Source: JALZKA01 sp963721645
GTDB lineage: Bacteria > Actinomycetota > Thermoleophilia > Solirubrobacterales > 70-9
Direction of reading: 5' to 3'
NCBI GenBank assembly: GCA_963721645.1
Contig: CAVRJK010000002.1
Location: 2,232,001 to 2,296,000 of the forward strand
DNA: 64,000 nucleotides
The notes under the pieces were generated by a model. That model ran no database searches and was not told the DNA's origin. It worked only from the letters and a program-made list of their open reading frames with translations. Below are positions 16,190-23,923 of this stretch, one piece after another. The position numbers and the translations under genes were made by a program. Each line of letters begins with the position of its first letter. Position 1 is the first letter of the stretch.

Positions 16190-16206
16190 CCGGACTCTTT
16201 GTCCGG
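16190..16206. promoter_or_regulatory. Inverted repeat upstream of the hydrogenase operon
   Basis: CCGGAC (16190-16195) and GTCCGG (16201-16206) flank TCTTT, about 35 bases before the hypC start. A second interrupted palindrome, CCACC-GAT-GGTGG, lies at 16242-16254. Either could be an operator for the hydrogenase operon or for divergent purH. Nothing else in the 16157-16350 interval stands out. Confidence 0.35.
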
Positions 16207-16350
16207 CTCAAGTCCCGATCTGTTGGTTCCGGCCGAACGTACCACCGATGGTGGAAAGGCGCAAGCTTGCCCAAATTGGTCGGATATAGCGACACCGCAC
16301 ATCGGTGAGAGCGAGCGACGTCTCAGGGTTCCGAGACCGCGTCCTTTAGG

Positions 16351-17988
16351 GTGGTGACGGTGAGTGAGCCGGTGATGGACGTCGAAGCGACGGAGGGGGG
16401 ATCGGCACCCGCCGGTGAGCCCGTGCGCGTGCGCAGAGCGCTGATCTCAGTCTCCGACAAGACGGGCGTCGTCGATTTTGCGCGGGGGTTGTCGGAGCTT
16501 GGAGTGGAGTTGCTCTCCACGGGCGGAACGGCCGGCGCGATCCGCGAAGCGGGGCTTGAGGTGACGGACGTCTCGGTCTTCACCGGCCAGGACGAGATCC
16601 TGGGCGGGCGGGTCAAGACCCTCCACCCGCGACTTCATGCGGCGCTCCTTGCCAAGCGCGACTCCGAGGAACACATGGCCACGCTCGAGCGTGAGGGGAT
16701 CGAGCCCATTGACCTCGTGTGCGTGAACCTCTACCCCTTTTCCAAGACTGTGGCGCGTCCTGACGTGACCGAGGACGAGGCCGTCGAGAACATCGACATC
16801 GGCGGGCCGACGATGATCAGAGCGGCCGCAAAGAACCATCGGTCGGTCGCAGTTGTGGTCAAGCCTGAAAGCTACGACGCAGTGCTGGCCGAGCTGGAGG
16901 GCTCAGACGGTGCGATCACTGAGGAGACGCGGCACTGGCTGGCAAATGAGGCATGGGCCGATATCGCGCTTTATGACTCGGCCATCTCGCGTTGGTTCGG
17001 CCTGCGGTACGAGGCCTTTCCGCAGCACTGGGTGTTCGCCTACGAAAAGTTTCTGGACCTCTCCTATGGCGAGAACCCGCATCAGAAGGCGGCTCTCTAC
17101 GTCGAGTCGGGCGCCCGTTCGCATGTCCTAGCGCGCATGGCCAAGCTCCACGGGCGTTCACTCTCTTTCAACAACGTCTTGGATCTGGATGCTGCGACGA
17201 AGCTGTTGGCGGAGTTCGACGAGCCGGCGGCAGTGATCGTCAAGCACAACAACCCGTGCGGAGCCGCGATCGGCGAGGACATCTCGAGCGCTTACGAGAA
17301 GGCCCTCGCATGCGATCCGTTGTCGGCGTTCGGCGGCGTGATCGCGCTCAACCGGCCCGTGGACAAGGCGCTCGCGGAGCGCCTCCACGAGAACTTCATC
17401 GAAGTCCTGATCGCGCCCGAGTACGAAGAGGACGCGCTCGAGGTACTGACGCAAAAGGAAGCGATCCGCATCCTCCACAACACTGAGGGCCGCGGACCCG
17501 AGCCGCGCGAGCGGGACCTGAAGCGGGTGCGCGGCGGATTGTTGGTCCAGACTCCGGACCTGATCGACGAGGATCGCGACTCGATGGAGGTTGCGAGCGC
17601 GACGCAGCCCGACGACGGCGCCTGGCGGGATCTGGACTTCGCGTGGAGGGTCTGCAAGCACGTGCGCTCGAACGCGATCGTGATCGCCAAGGATGGGGCG
17701 ACGCTGGGTATCGGCGCCGGCCAGATGAGCCGGGTGGACTCGGTGCGGATTGCGATCGACAAGGCGCGCGAGGCGCGAGGGGACGGAGCCGACGCGCTGC
17801 TCGCCGGGTCTGCGGTCGCCTCGGACGCGTTCTTCCCGTTCCCCGACGGACCGCAGATCGCGATCGAGGCGGGTTCGACCTCGATCATCCAGCCCGGCGG
17901 CTCGAAGCGGGATTCAGAAGTCGTCGAGGCGTGCGATCAGGCCGGCGTCGCGATGGTGATGACCCGTCGCCGCCACTTCCGCCATTAG
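16351..17988 (+). CDS. purH: Bifunctional AICAR transformylase / IMP cyclohydrolase PurH
   Basis: PurH performs the last two steps of IMP synthesis. The 545-residue protein has the MGS-like cyclohydrolase domain first (RRALISVSDKTGVVDFARGL, about residues 28-47; LHPRLHAALLAKRD; DLVCVNLYPF) and the transformylase domain after it, with the catalytic KHNNPCGA (about residue 297) and the terminal RRRHFRH. GTG at 16351 and several in-frame GTG/ATG codons up to 16423 could be the start; the first 25 residues are not conserved in the family. It is divergent from hypC and followed closely by a small unrelated gene. Confidence 0.95.
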   Translation: MVTVSEPVMDVEATEGGSAPAGEPVRVRRALISVSDKTGVVDFARGLSELGVELLSTGGTAGAIREAGLEVTDVSVFTGQDEILGGRVKTLHPRLHAALLAKRDSEEHMATLEREGIEPIDLVCVNLYPFSKTVARPDVTEDEAVENIDIGGPTMIRAAAKNHRSVAVVVKPESYDAVLAELEGSDGAITEETRHWLANEAWADIALYDSAISRWFGLRYEAFPQHWVFAYEKFLDLSYGENPHQKAALYVESGARSHVLARMAKLHGRSLSFNNVLDLDAATKLLAEFDEPAAVIVKHNNPCGAAIGEDISSAYEKALACDPLSAFGGVIALNRPVDKALAERLHENFIEVLIAPEYEEDALEVLTQKEAIRILHNTEGRGPEPRERDLKRVRGGLLVQTPDLIDEDRDSMEVASATQPDDGAWRDLDFAWRVCKHVRSNAIVIAKDGATLGIGAGQMSRVDSVRIAIDKAREARGDGADALLAGSAVASDAFFPFPDGPQIAIEAGSTSIIQPGGSKRDSEVVEACDQAGVAMVMTRRRHFRH

Positions 17989-18000
17989 GGTCGCTGCTCG

Positions 18001-18357
18001 ATGTCACACCGGATCCTGAGAGTCCTCTATCTGGTCGTCCCGCTGGCGCTCCTCGCTGCTTTCTTTCTTCGTCCGACCGTGATCGTGGGCGTGGACGGCG
18101 AGTCGCTCGCCGCTTCGACGGGCTCGACCGTGAACGAGGTCAACTCGGTGCCGTGCGAGGACGAGGGGGCCGACACCTGGAAGTGCACGTACCCCGCCAA
18201 TCCGGAGCCCGAGCCCGGGGACCCCGGGCCGACTACGTATGAGGTGAAGGTGGACCGGTGGGGGTGCTGGACCATCGGCGGCGTCAGAGGCCCAACCCAG
18301 CCCCCCGAGTTGTCGGGTTGCGTGACGATCAAGGACCACGTCACCTCGATCGACTAG
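18001..18357 (+). CDS. Small membrane-anchored protein, unknown
   Basis: A 118-residue protein with one N-terminal hydrophobic segment (about residues 8-28, VLYLVVPLALLAAFFLRP) and an exported domain containing four Cys (CEDEG, WKCTYP, WGCWTI, SGCVTI) that probably form disulfides. A short Pro/Glu-rich linker lies in the middle. ATG start, 12 bases after purH, so likely co-transcribed with it. No family recognised. Confidence 0.65.
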   Translation: MSHRILRVLYLVVPLALLAAFFLRPTVIVGVDGESLAASTGSTVNEVNSVPCEDEGADTWKCTYPANPEPEPGDPGPTTYEVKVDRWGCWTIGGVRGPTQPPELSGCVTIKDHVTSID

Positions 18358-18391
18358 AAGAGCCCAACTGGACACTCGTTCCGTCCGCTCC

Positions 18392-18415
18392 ATACACGAA
18401 CATATGTTCGTGTAT
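18392..18415. promoter_or_regulatory. Perfect 24-bp palindrome centred on a start codon
   Basis: Left arm ATACACGAACAT (18392-18403) is followed with no spacer by its exact reverse complement (18404-18415). The right arm begins with the ATG of the helix-turn-helix/HNH gene, so the centre of symmetry is the start codon. Such a site could be an autoregulatory operator or the DNA target of the encoded protein. Confidence 0.85.
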
Positions 18416-19291
18416 CCGACAGAGGTTCGAGAGGAGGCAAAGCGGCTCAGGGGTCAGGGCGCATCTCTCCGAGAGATCGCCGAGGCTCTCGGCATAAGCC
18501 TGTCGACGGCGAGGGACTGGGTAGCGGGTGTTCTGAAACCGGTTCCTGCTGTCCAGGACGCGCCGCAAAGTGCCGAGAGTTTTCAAGCGGGGGCCTTGAA
18601 GATCTGCCCGCGCTGCATGCGGATTCTCCCAGACGACGCGTTCAATCGTCTAGGCGACGGGCGGCAAGGATGGTGTCGGGAATGTTTCAGCGTCTACTTT
18701 CAGGAGCGCGGCCAGTTGCACCGCGATCAGACGCAGGCGGCGAAACGCGAGAGAGTGGTTGCCGCTCGAGTAGCGGTCGAGGACCACTTCGCTCTCCATG
18801 CTTGCATCGACTGTGGGATCGATGACCGCATAGTTCTTGAGTTCGACCACATCGGCACCAAGCGGGGCAATGTCTCAACGCTCTCGTGGAATGGTCTGTC
18901 GCAGGTGGCCGTCGTCAAAGAGATGGCGGAGTGCGAGGTGGTGTGCGTCAACTGCCATAGGCGCCGCACTGCGCACCGTGCTGGCTACTGGCGAACCGAC
19001 CCGGCCTCCATGACTGAATCGAGCCGATTCGGCCATGGGCGGAGCCGCAATCGACGTTTCGTCTACGAGTTGCTGAAGTCGAGCAGTTGCTTCGACTGCG
19101 GCTTGGATGATCTACTCGTTTTGGAGTTCGACCATATGTGTGAGAAGGAAGCAAGCATCTCAGGGTTGGTGGCGGGCGGCTACTCGCTTGAAAGACTCAG
19201 GGCTGAAGTAGCGAAGTGTGCGATCCGATGCGCCAACTGCCACCGTCGTCAGACGCTTCACAGGCAACGGCATGCCCCCGGGAGGAGTTGA
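18404..19291 (+). CDS. Helix-turn-helix protein with two HNH-type zinc domains
   Basis: A 295-residue protein. Residues 1-40 form a resolvase-like helix-turn-helix (REEAKRLRGQGASLREIAEALGISLSTARDWV). Residues about 65-90 hold a CxxC...CxxC finger (CPRCMRIL, WCRECF). Two copies of an HNH-like unit follow: ACIDCGIDDRIVLEFDHI ... VVCVNCHRRRT and SCFDCGLDDLLVLEFDHM ... IRCANCHRRQT, each with CxxC, DH and CxNCH. These look like metal-binding nuclease folds; whether they cut DNA is unknown. The ATG sits at the centre of a 24-bp palindrome, and the last 19 bases overlap tRNA-Lys on the other strand. Solitary HNH genes of this type are common in actinobacteria and phages. A mobile or homing character is inference. 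Confidence 0.75.
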   Translation: MFVYPTEVREEAKRLRGQGASLREIAEALGISLSTARDWVAGVLKPVPAVQDAPQSAESFQAGALKICPRCMRILPDDAFNRLGDGRQGWCRECFSVYFQERGQLHRDQTQAAKRERVVAARVAVEDHFALHACIDCGIDDRIVLEFDHIGTKRGNVSTLSWNGLSQVAVVKEMAECEVVCVNCHRRRTAHRAGYWRTDPASMTESSRFGHGRSRNRRFVYELLKSSSCFDCGLDDLLVLEFDHMCEKEASISGLVAGGYSLERLRAEVAKCAIRCANCHRRQTLHRQRHAPGRS

Positions 19292-19345
19292 ACCTCCGAC
19301 GCGCGACTTAAAAGGCCGCCGCTCTGACCGCTGAGCTACGGGGGC
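19273..19345 (-). tRNA. tRNA-Lys (anticodon TTT)
   Basis: Cloverleaf with acceptor GCCCCCG pairing to CGGGGGC, D arm GCTC...GAGC, anticodon loop CTTTTAA on the stem GCGGC/GTCGC, and T arm GGAGG-TTCAACT-CCTCC. CCA is not encoded. Its 3' end overlaps the coding end of the HNH gene on the opposite strand. Confidence 0.97.
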
Positions 19346-19580
19346 GTGCCGCAATCCTAGGCGGACGCAATCACTCGAAGATGACCGCAAGGAGCGGCTA
19401 CGGGGCGAGTAGCTGGGAACCGAGGCACCGATCGTCGCCGGGCGCCCGGAAGACAACCTTCGTGCCCCGCCAAAGCGGCTCTCTTCCGCCCCCGAAAACG
19501 AGAGGCGGTTTCCGTACCGAGAGGCAATCTAGTAAACAATCCAGGTAATGAACGCCAGCCCATACACCGCGATCTAGCTC

Positions 19581-20258
19581 ATGGCACTCCACCCAGCCGA
19601 GAACCGTGGCTATCGCGAACTGATGCTTACCGCCGAGGAGGCACGCACACGCCTGCGCCGGATCGCGGGTCACCTCGACCTGGAAACGCGCGCAGTCTGC
19701 GACAAGGGAACCGAGACCCTCGGCGAGATGCTCGACGCTCTGAAGCCGGCTCTGGCCGAGCACGATCTCCACGGCGAGCTGGCGGCGCGAGGTACGGGTG
19801 CTCGGATCGGGACCGTGCGCGCCGAGATCCTCGACCGCTTTCTCGAGCGGAATCAGGCGCTCCGCTTCGCGGTCGACGACGTCGAGCACGTGACCACTCT
19901 TCTGGCCTACATGGCTGCCGTCTCCGCCTCGCGTGGCAAGAAGACGCTCCCCGAGCTTTGCGGCACGTGGGAGCGCAAGCTTCGCCGCCAGGTCAGCGCG
20001 CTCCGCAAGACGGCCGTCGAACTCGGCTCTCACCCCGACGAGGCAATCGAACCGCTCGACCCCAGCGCGCTGGGAAAGGCTGCACACGGCAGCGCGGTCG
20101 CCACCGGCGCGGTCGGAGAGGCGGTCGACAAAGCCGTCAACACCGTGAAGGAGAAGTCCGGGTTCTTCGACCAGGCAGACGCGAACGGCGGCACTTCCGC
20201 CGAGGCGGAGTCGAGCGGCGAAGAGAAGAAACGCCGCGGGCTCTTTCGCCGCAGCTAG
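19581..20258 (+). CDS. Conserved hypothetical helical protein
   Basis: A 225-residue soluble, mostly helical protein without signal peptide or membrane segment. Residues about 15-150 are rich in charged helices (TAEEARTRLRRIAGHLDLETRAVCDKG); the C-terminal 60 residues are low-complexity (GTSAEAESSGEEKKRRGLFRRS) with a basic tail. No family recognised. It converges on thiG with a four-base overlap of stop codons. The 235 bases before it (19346-19580) show no other feature. Confidence 0.65.
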   Translation: MALHPAENRGYRELMLTAEEARTRLRRIAGHLDLETRAVCDKGTETLGEMLDALKPALAEHDLHGELAARGTGARIGTVRAEILDRFLERNQALRFAVDDVEHVTTLLAYMAAVSASRGKKTLPELCGTWERKLRRQVSALRKTAVELGSHPDEAIEPLDPSALGKAAHGSAVATGAVGEAVDKAVNTVKEKSGFFDQADANGGTSAEAESSGEEKKRRGLFRRS

Positions 20259-21052
20259 AGCTCTGGGATTCCCTCTTCAGGGGTAGATGGGAGCGCGTGA
20301 GTGCGCTTCGGGATGCGCCCGGCCATGCGCGCCGCGTAACCCGCGACCACGGCGCTTCGCATCGCGCGAGCCATGAGGTCCGGATCGGCCGCGCGCGAGA
20401 CCGCGCTCGCCAAGAGCACCGCATCGCAACCCAGTTCCATCGCCAGGGCCGCGTCGGACGCCGTGCCGATCCCCGCGTCCAGGATCACCGGCACCGAGGC
20501 CTGCTCGGCGATGATGCGGACGTTGTACGGATTGCGGATACCTGCGCCCGATCCGATCGGGGAGCCGAGTGGCATGACGGCGGCGCACCCGGCCTCCTCG
20601 AGGCGCCGGGCAAGGATCGGATCATCGTTGGTGTAGGGCAGGACCGTGAAGCCGTCGCCGACAAGCGTCTCGGCCGCTGCTAGGAGCTCGGACGCATCAG
20701 GAAGCAGGGTGCGGTCGTCGCCGATCACCTCGAGTTTCACCCAGTCGGTCCCGAATGCCTCCCGTGCGAGCTTGGCGGTCTTCACGGCATCGCGGGCCGT
20801 GAAGCATCCCGCCGTATTGGGCAGCGTGAACAGGCCCAGCCGGTCGATCACGTCGGTGACCGACCCCTGCGCGAGGGGATCGACTCGCCGCAGGGCCACC
20901 GTCACGATCTCAGCTCCGGACGCCTCGAGCGCGCGCTCCATCTGCTCCAGCGAGCGGAAACCACCGGTCCCGACAATCAGCCGCGACGACCACTCACGGT
21001 CGCCGAGCGTCCACGTCCGAGTCGCATCGCCGCTAACCGCCCTGGACGGCAT
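20255..21052 (-). CDS. thiG: Thiazole synthase ThiG
   Basis: ThiG builds the thiazole ring of thiamine from deoxyxylulose phosphate, dehydroglycine and ThiS thiocarboxylate. The 265-residue TIM barrel shows LIVGTGGFRSLEQM, the Schiff-base Lys in WVKLEVIGDD, VLPYTNDDP, PLGSPIGSGAGI and DAGIGTASDAA. The ATG at 21052 overlaps the end of thiS by 20 bases. The second conserved ligand segment reads ALRRVD, as in other ThiG. Its source of dehydroglycine here is ThiO, encoded upstream. Confidence 0.95.
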   Translation of the reverse strand: MPSRAVSGDATRTWTLGDREWSSRLIVGTGGFRSLEQMERALEASGAEIVTVALRRVDPLAQGSVTDVIDRLGLFTLPNTAGCFTARDAVKTAKLAREAFGTDWVKLEVIGDDRTLLPDASELLAAAETLVGDGFTVLPYTNDDPILARRLEEAGCAAVMPLGSPIGSGAGIRNPYNVRIIAEQASVPVILDAGIGTASDAALAMELGCDAVLLASAVSRAADPDLMARAMRSAVVAGYAARMAGRIPKRTHALPSTPEEGIPEL

Positions 21053-21239
21053 GCACCACCTCCACATCGTCTCCTTCGACAAGAACCCGGACGTCCCATT
21101 CAGCTCGCGGCACGACCTCGCCGGCAACTGCCGCGGCAATACCCCGCTCGACATCGGCCGCGCCCGTGGAAGACACCGCGTCCGCGACGGTCGCGTCGGC
21201 CGGCAGCTCCCGAATCTCGCCGTTGAGTTTGACCTTCAA
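21033..21239 (-). CDS. thiS: Sulfur carrier ThiS
   Basis: A 68-residue ubiquitin-like protein (MKVKLNGEIRELPADATVADA...) that ends in the obligatory Gly-Gly, which is adenylated and thiocarboxylated to donate sulfur to ThiG. It lies between thiO and thiG on the same strand. No thiF-like activating enzyme is in the window. Confidence 0.93.
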   Translation of the reverse strand: MKVKLNGEIRELPADATVADAVSSTGAADVERGIAAAVAGEVVPRAEWDVRVLVEGDDVEVVHAVQGG

Positions 21240-21250
21240 GGTCCCACCAA

Positions 21251-21313
21251 TCTAAATGGTGGGGTCAGGCACCTCTTAGATTCGAATCGTGGGGTCAGGC
21301 ACCTCTTAGATTC
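21251..21313. repeat. Two 25-bp direct repeats with hairpin potential
   Basis: Identical copies at 21259-21283 and 21289-21313 (each contains GTGGGGTCAGGCACC and then TCTTAGATTC) are separated by five bases. The left flank ATCTAA (21250-21255) pairs with TTAGAT of the first copy, giving an imperfect hairpin around GGTG-CACC. The element fills the thiO-thiS gap. Confidence 0.85.
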
Positions 21314-21322
21314 ACGCATCCC

Positions 21323-22459
21323 CTAGATACGCGCCCTCGAGAACCTCGCCGGGTCGGCGACTCCTAGCTCGGCCGGCATGGCATCCCCTCGCAAAGCAGC
21401 GAGGACGCCGACCGCGGTCAACGGCGCCAAAAGGATGCCGTTGCGAAAGTGACCGGTGGCAAGGACCAGGCCGTCGATTAGGCCGGCGCCGACGATCGGT
21501 GCGTTGTCCGGCGTCCCCGGTCTGAGTCCGGCGACCACCTTCTCCAGCTCCAGCTCGGCCGTGTCAGGCAAAGCTCGATACGCCTCGCGAAGAAGCTCGT
21601 ACACCCCGCCCGCGGTGACCCGGGTGTCAAAGCCCATCTCCTCAACCGTCGCGCCCACGATCAGCCGGCCGTCGAGACGGGGCACCAGATACACCCGCTC
21701 CGAGACGACGATCCTTCCGGCGACGGGATCGCCCACGTGACCGCGCAGGGTGAGGATCTGGCCCTTCACAGGGCGCACCGGCGGCGATACGGCGTCCGGC
21801 AGCCACGGCGCTGAACCCGACCACGCGCCCGCGGCGAGAACGGTCGAGTCGGCCTCATGCCGAGCGGCGTCATCGGTCACGACTCCGGCGATCGCCTCGC
21901 CGTCCCAGATCGCTTCGGCCACGGCGGATCCCTTGACGAGCTCGACACCTTGCCTCTCGCAGGCACGCATCAGCGCGGCCACGATGGAAACCGGATCGAC
22001 GCCCGCCTCGTGCGGGGCATGCGCCCCCGCGAACGCGGAGGGGCCCAAGCCGGGTTCGACCTCGCGGCACTCCCTGCCGGTCAACCACTCTGCCTCGAGT
22101 CCGAGCGTTTGCATCAGGTCGAATCGCCGGCGCAGTTCCCCCGCTTCGTCCGCGTCGAGCGCGACGTGAAGCGCACCGTTTCGGACGAGGGAAGACTCCG
22201 ATGAACCCACCTCGGCCAGCTCGGCGGCGAACTCCGGCCACATCGCGTGGGACGCCAGCGCTGCTTCGAGCAACGCCTCTTCGCCCCACGTCGCCTCGCC
22301 GACCGGCGCCAGCATGCCCGCCGCCACTCCGGATGCTCCAGAACCCGGCTCCGAGCGCTCGACCACCCGGACACTGAGCCCGCTCTGGGCGGCGCGCCAG
22401 GCACAGGCGAGCCCGATGACGCCGGCGCCGACCACCACTACGTCGAGCCTCTTCGTCAC
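21323..22459 (-). CDS. thiO: Glycine oxidase ThiO
   Basis: ThiO oxidises glycine to dehydroglycine for thiazole formation. The 378-residue flavoprotein begins with a FAD-binding dinucleotide fold (VVVVGAGVIGLACAWRAA), then GSGASGVAAGMLAP, and ends with the D-amino-acid-oxidase signature (GLRPGTPDNAPIVGAGLIDGLVLATGHFRNGILLAP). Typical length. It is the first gene of the minus-strand thiO-thiS-thiG set and diverges from thiE across 87 bases. No TPP-riboswitch core could be found there. Confidence 0.95.
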   Translation of the reverse strand: MTKRLDVVVVGAGVIGLACAWRAAQSGLSVRVVERSEPGSGASGVAAGMLAPVGEATWGEEALLEAALASHAMWPEFAAELAEVGSSESSLVRNGALHVALDADEAGELRRRFDLMQTLGLEAEWLTGRECREVEPGLGPSAFAGAHAPHEAGVDPVSIVAALMRACERQGVELVKGSAVAEAIWDGEAIAGVVTDDAARHEADSTVLAAGAWSGSAPWLPDAVSPPVRPVKGQILTLRGHVGDPVAGRIVVSERVYLVPRLDGRLIVGATVEEMGFDTRVTAGGVYELLREAYRALPDTAELELEKVVAGLRPGTPDNAPIVGAGLIDGLVLATGHFRNGILLAPLTAVGVLAALRGDAMPAELGVADPARFSRARI

Positions 22460-22546
22460 GTGTTCGATCGTAGCCCTCTCCGGCCCACCGCCCCACGCAC
22501 ACGGCTACCGTGCGCGTCCGCCAACTCGGGCGCGATACTGGCCTCC

Positions 22547-23218
22547 GTGACTGCCCAGATCCCAGATCCTTGGCGCCTTGCGCGACTCCAGGACGCCCGC
22601 CTTTACTTCGTGTGCGATGGCCGGCCAGGCGACGGCGATCCGGGGCCCCTGCTGGACGCCGCCCTCCGAGGCGGCGCGGACGTCCTCCAGCTGCGCGAAA
22701 AGGCACCCCGATGCGCCGAGGAGCTCGTCGCACTGGCCGAGCCGTTCCGCCGCGCCGCCGACCAACACGGCGCCCTCTTCTTCTTGAACGACCGGCCTGA
22801 CCTGGTCGCACCGTGTCGCGCTGACGGCGTTCACGTCGGCCAGGACGACCTGCCTGTGGCCGAGGCGCGCGCGCTGGCGGGTCCCGGAGCGCTGGTTGGC
22901 CTTTCGACCCACTCGCCCACCCAGTTCGACGCCGCGCTTGCGGCGGTCGGCGAGGCACGGCCGGACCAGCTCAGCGCCGGGCCCGTCTGGGAGACCCCGA
23001 CGAAGGAGGGTCGCCCCGCGGCGGGTCTCGAACTGATCCGGCATGCGGCCGAGGTCGGCGCAGATGTGCCTTGGTTTGCGATCGGCGGCATCGACGCTAC
23101 GAACGTGGGCGAGGTGGTCGCGGCCGGGGCAGATCGCGTCGTTGTCGTCCGTGCCATCCGGGACTCCCCGGACCCCGAGGGCGCGACGCGCGAGCTGCGT
23201 GCAAGGCTTGGGCCCTAG
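22547..23218 (+). CDS. thiE: Thiamine phosphate synthase ThiE
   Basis: ThiE joins the thiazole and pyrimidine moieties into thiamine phosphate. The 223-residue TIM barrel contains LQLREKAP, FFLNDRPDLVAPCRADGVHVGQDDLP (in part substrate-binding), VGLSTHSP, GPVWETPTKEG and FAIGGIDATNV. I chose GTG at 22547; the frame is open much further upstream but that part is antisense to thiO. It adjoins the next gene without a gap. Confidence 0.94.
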   Translation: MTAQIPDPWRLARLQDARLYFVCDGRPGDGDPGPLLDAALRGGADVLQLREKAPRCAEELVALAEPFRRAADQHGALFFLNDRPDLVAPCRADGVHVGQDDLPVAEARALAGPGALVGLSTHSPTQFDAALAAVGEARPDQLSAGPVWETPTKEGRPAAGLELIRHAAEVGADVPWFAIGGIDATNVGEVVAAGADRVVVVRAIRDSPDPEGATRELRARLGP

Positions 23219-23776
23219 ATGGGCTCACGGGAGAGAAAGCGCGCCGAGAGGCGCAAGCGAAAGGAGCGCTCGGGCGACCGCCACGCGGAGCTCCAGGCGC
23301 AGCGCGAGGCGCGCGCGGCGAAGACCGAGGCCAAGAACCAGGCCGCGCGAGAAGCGCTCGATCCGCTGGAGCCCGACGAACGTCCCGGAGTCGTCACCGC
23401 GGCAGCGGTGATCTCGGGCCTTCTCGTACTCGGAACGCTGATCTCCTACATCGCGGGCGTCGAGGTCTCGACGTTTGACGACTTCGGCACCAAGACCGGA
23501 GAGGCAAAGCCGAACCTCTTCTTCACGGTCGTCTCGTCCCTCGTTCTGGGCGCGATGACGTTCGGGCTCTGGAAGGCGCGCTACTGGGCCGTCCTGGGCT
23601 TCCAGACCCTCCTCATCCTCTTGATCGTGGTCTCCATCCTGGCGCTCGTTCAGGTAACCGAAATCGTCCGAGCGCTGGGCCTCTTTGCCTTCCTCGTGGG
23701 TTCGAGCTTTCTCTTCTACCGCATGGTCAAAGCCATGGCGCGCATCCAGATGCCGGATCGCGGGGGCTACCGATAG
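23219..23776 (+). CDS. Membrane protein with charged N-terminus, unknown
   Basis: A 185-residue protein. The first 55 residues are highly charged, probably a coiled or disordered cytoplasmic segment (RERKRAERRKRKERSGD); four hydrophobic segments follow (about residues 58-80, 100-120, 125-148, 150-170). ATG directly follows the thiE stop, so it is in the same transcription unit. I cannot name a function; nothing ties it to thiamine apart from position. Confidence 0.7.
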   Translation: MGSRERKRAERRKRKERSGDRHAELQAQREARAAKTEAKNQAAREALDPLEPDERPGVVTAAAVISGLLVLGTLISYIAGVEVSTFDDFGTKTGEAKPNLFFTVVSSLVLGAMTFGLWKARYWAVLGFQTLLILLIVVSILALVQVTEIVRALGLFAFLVGSSFLFYRMVKAMARIQMPDRGGYR

Positions 23777-23923
23777 CGAGGGATGTGAACGCGTTGAGCC
23801 GGTCTAGATTGCGCCTGGATCGAACGAATCAACTCAAGTCGACGCCGAACGAACTGACACCTTGGACCTCGCGCCGCAGCGCGCTGCCCAGCGGGCCGGG
23901 GGCGTTTCTATAGAGTCGAAGGC

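Noticed and set aside
22460..22546. Possible TPP riboswitch before thiO or thiE
   Set aside because: The gap is 87 bases and I could not find the conserved CTGAGA core or the second conserved arm; too short for a full element on both strands.
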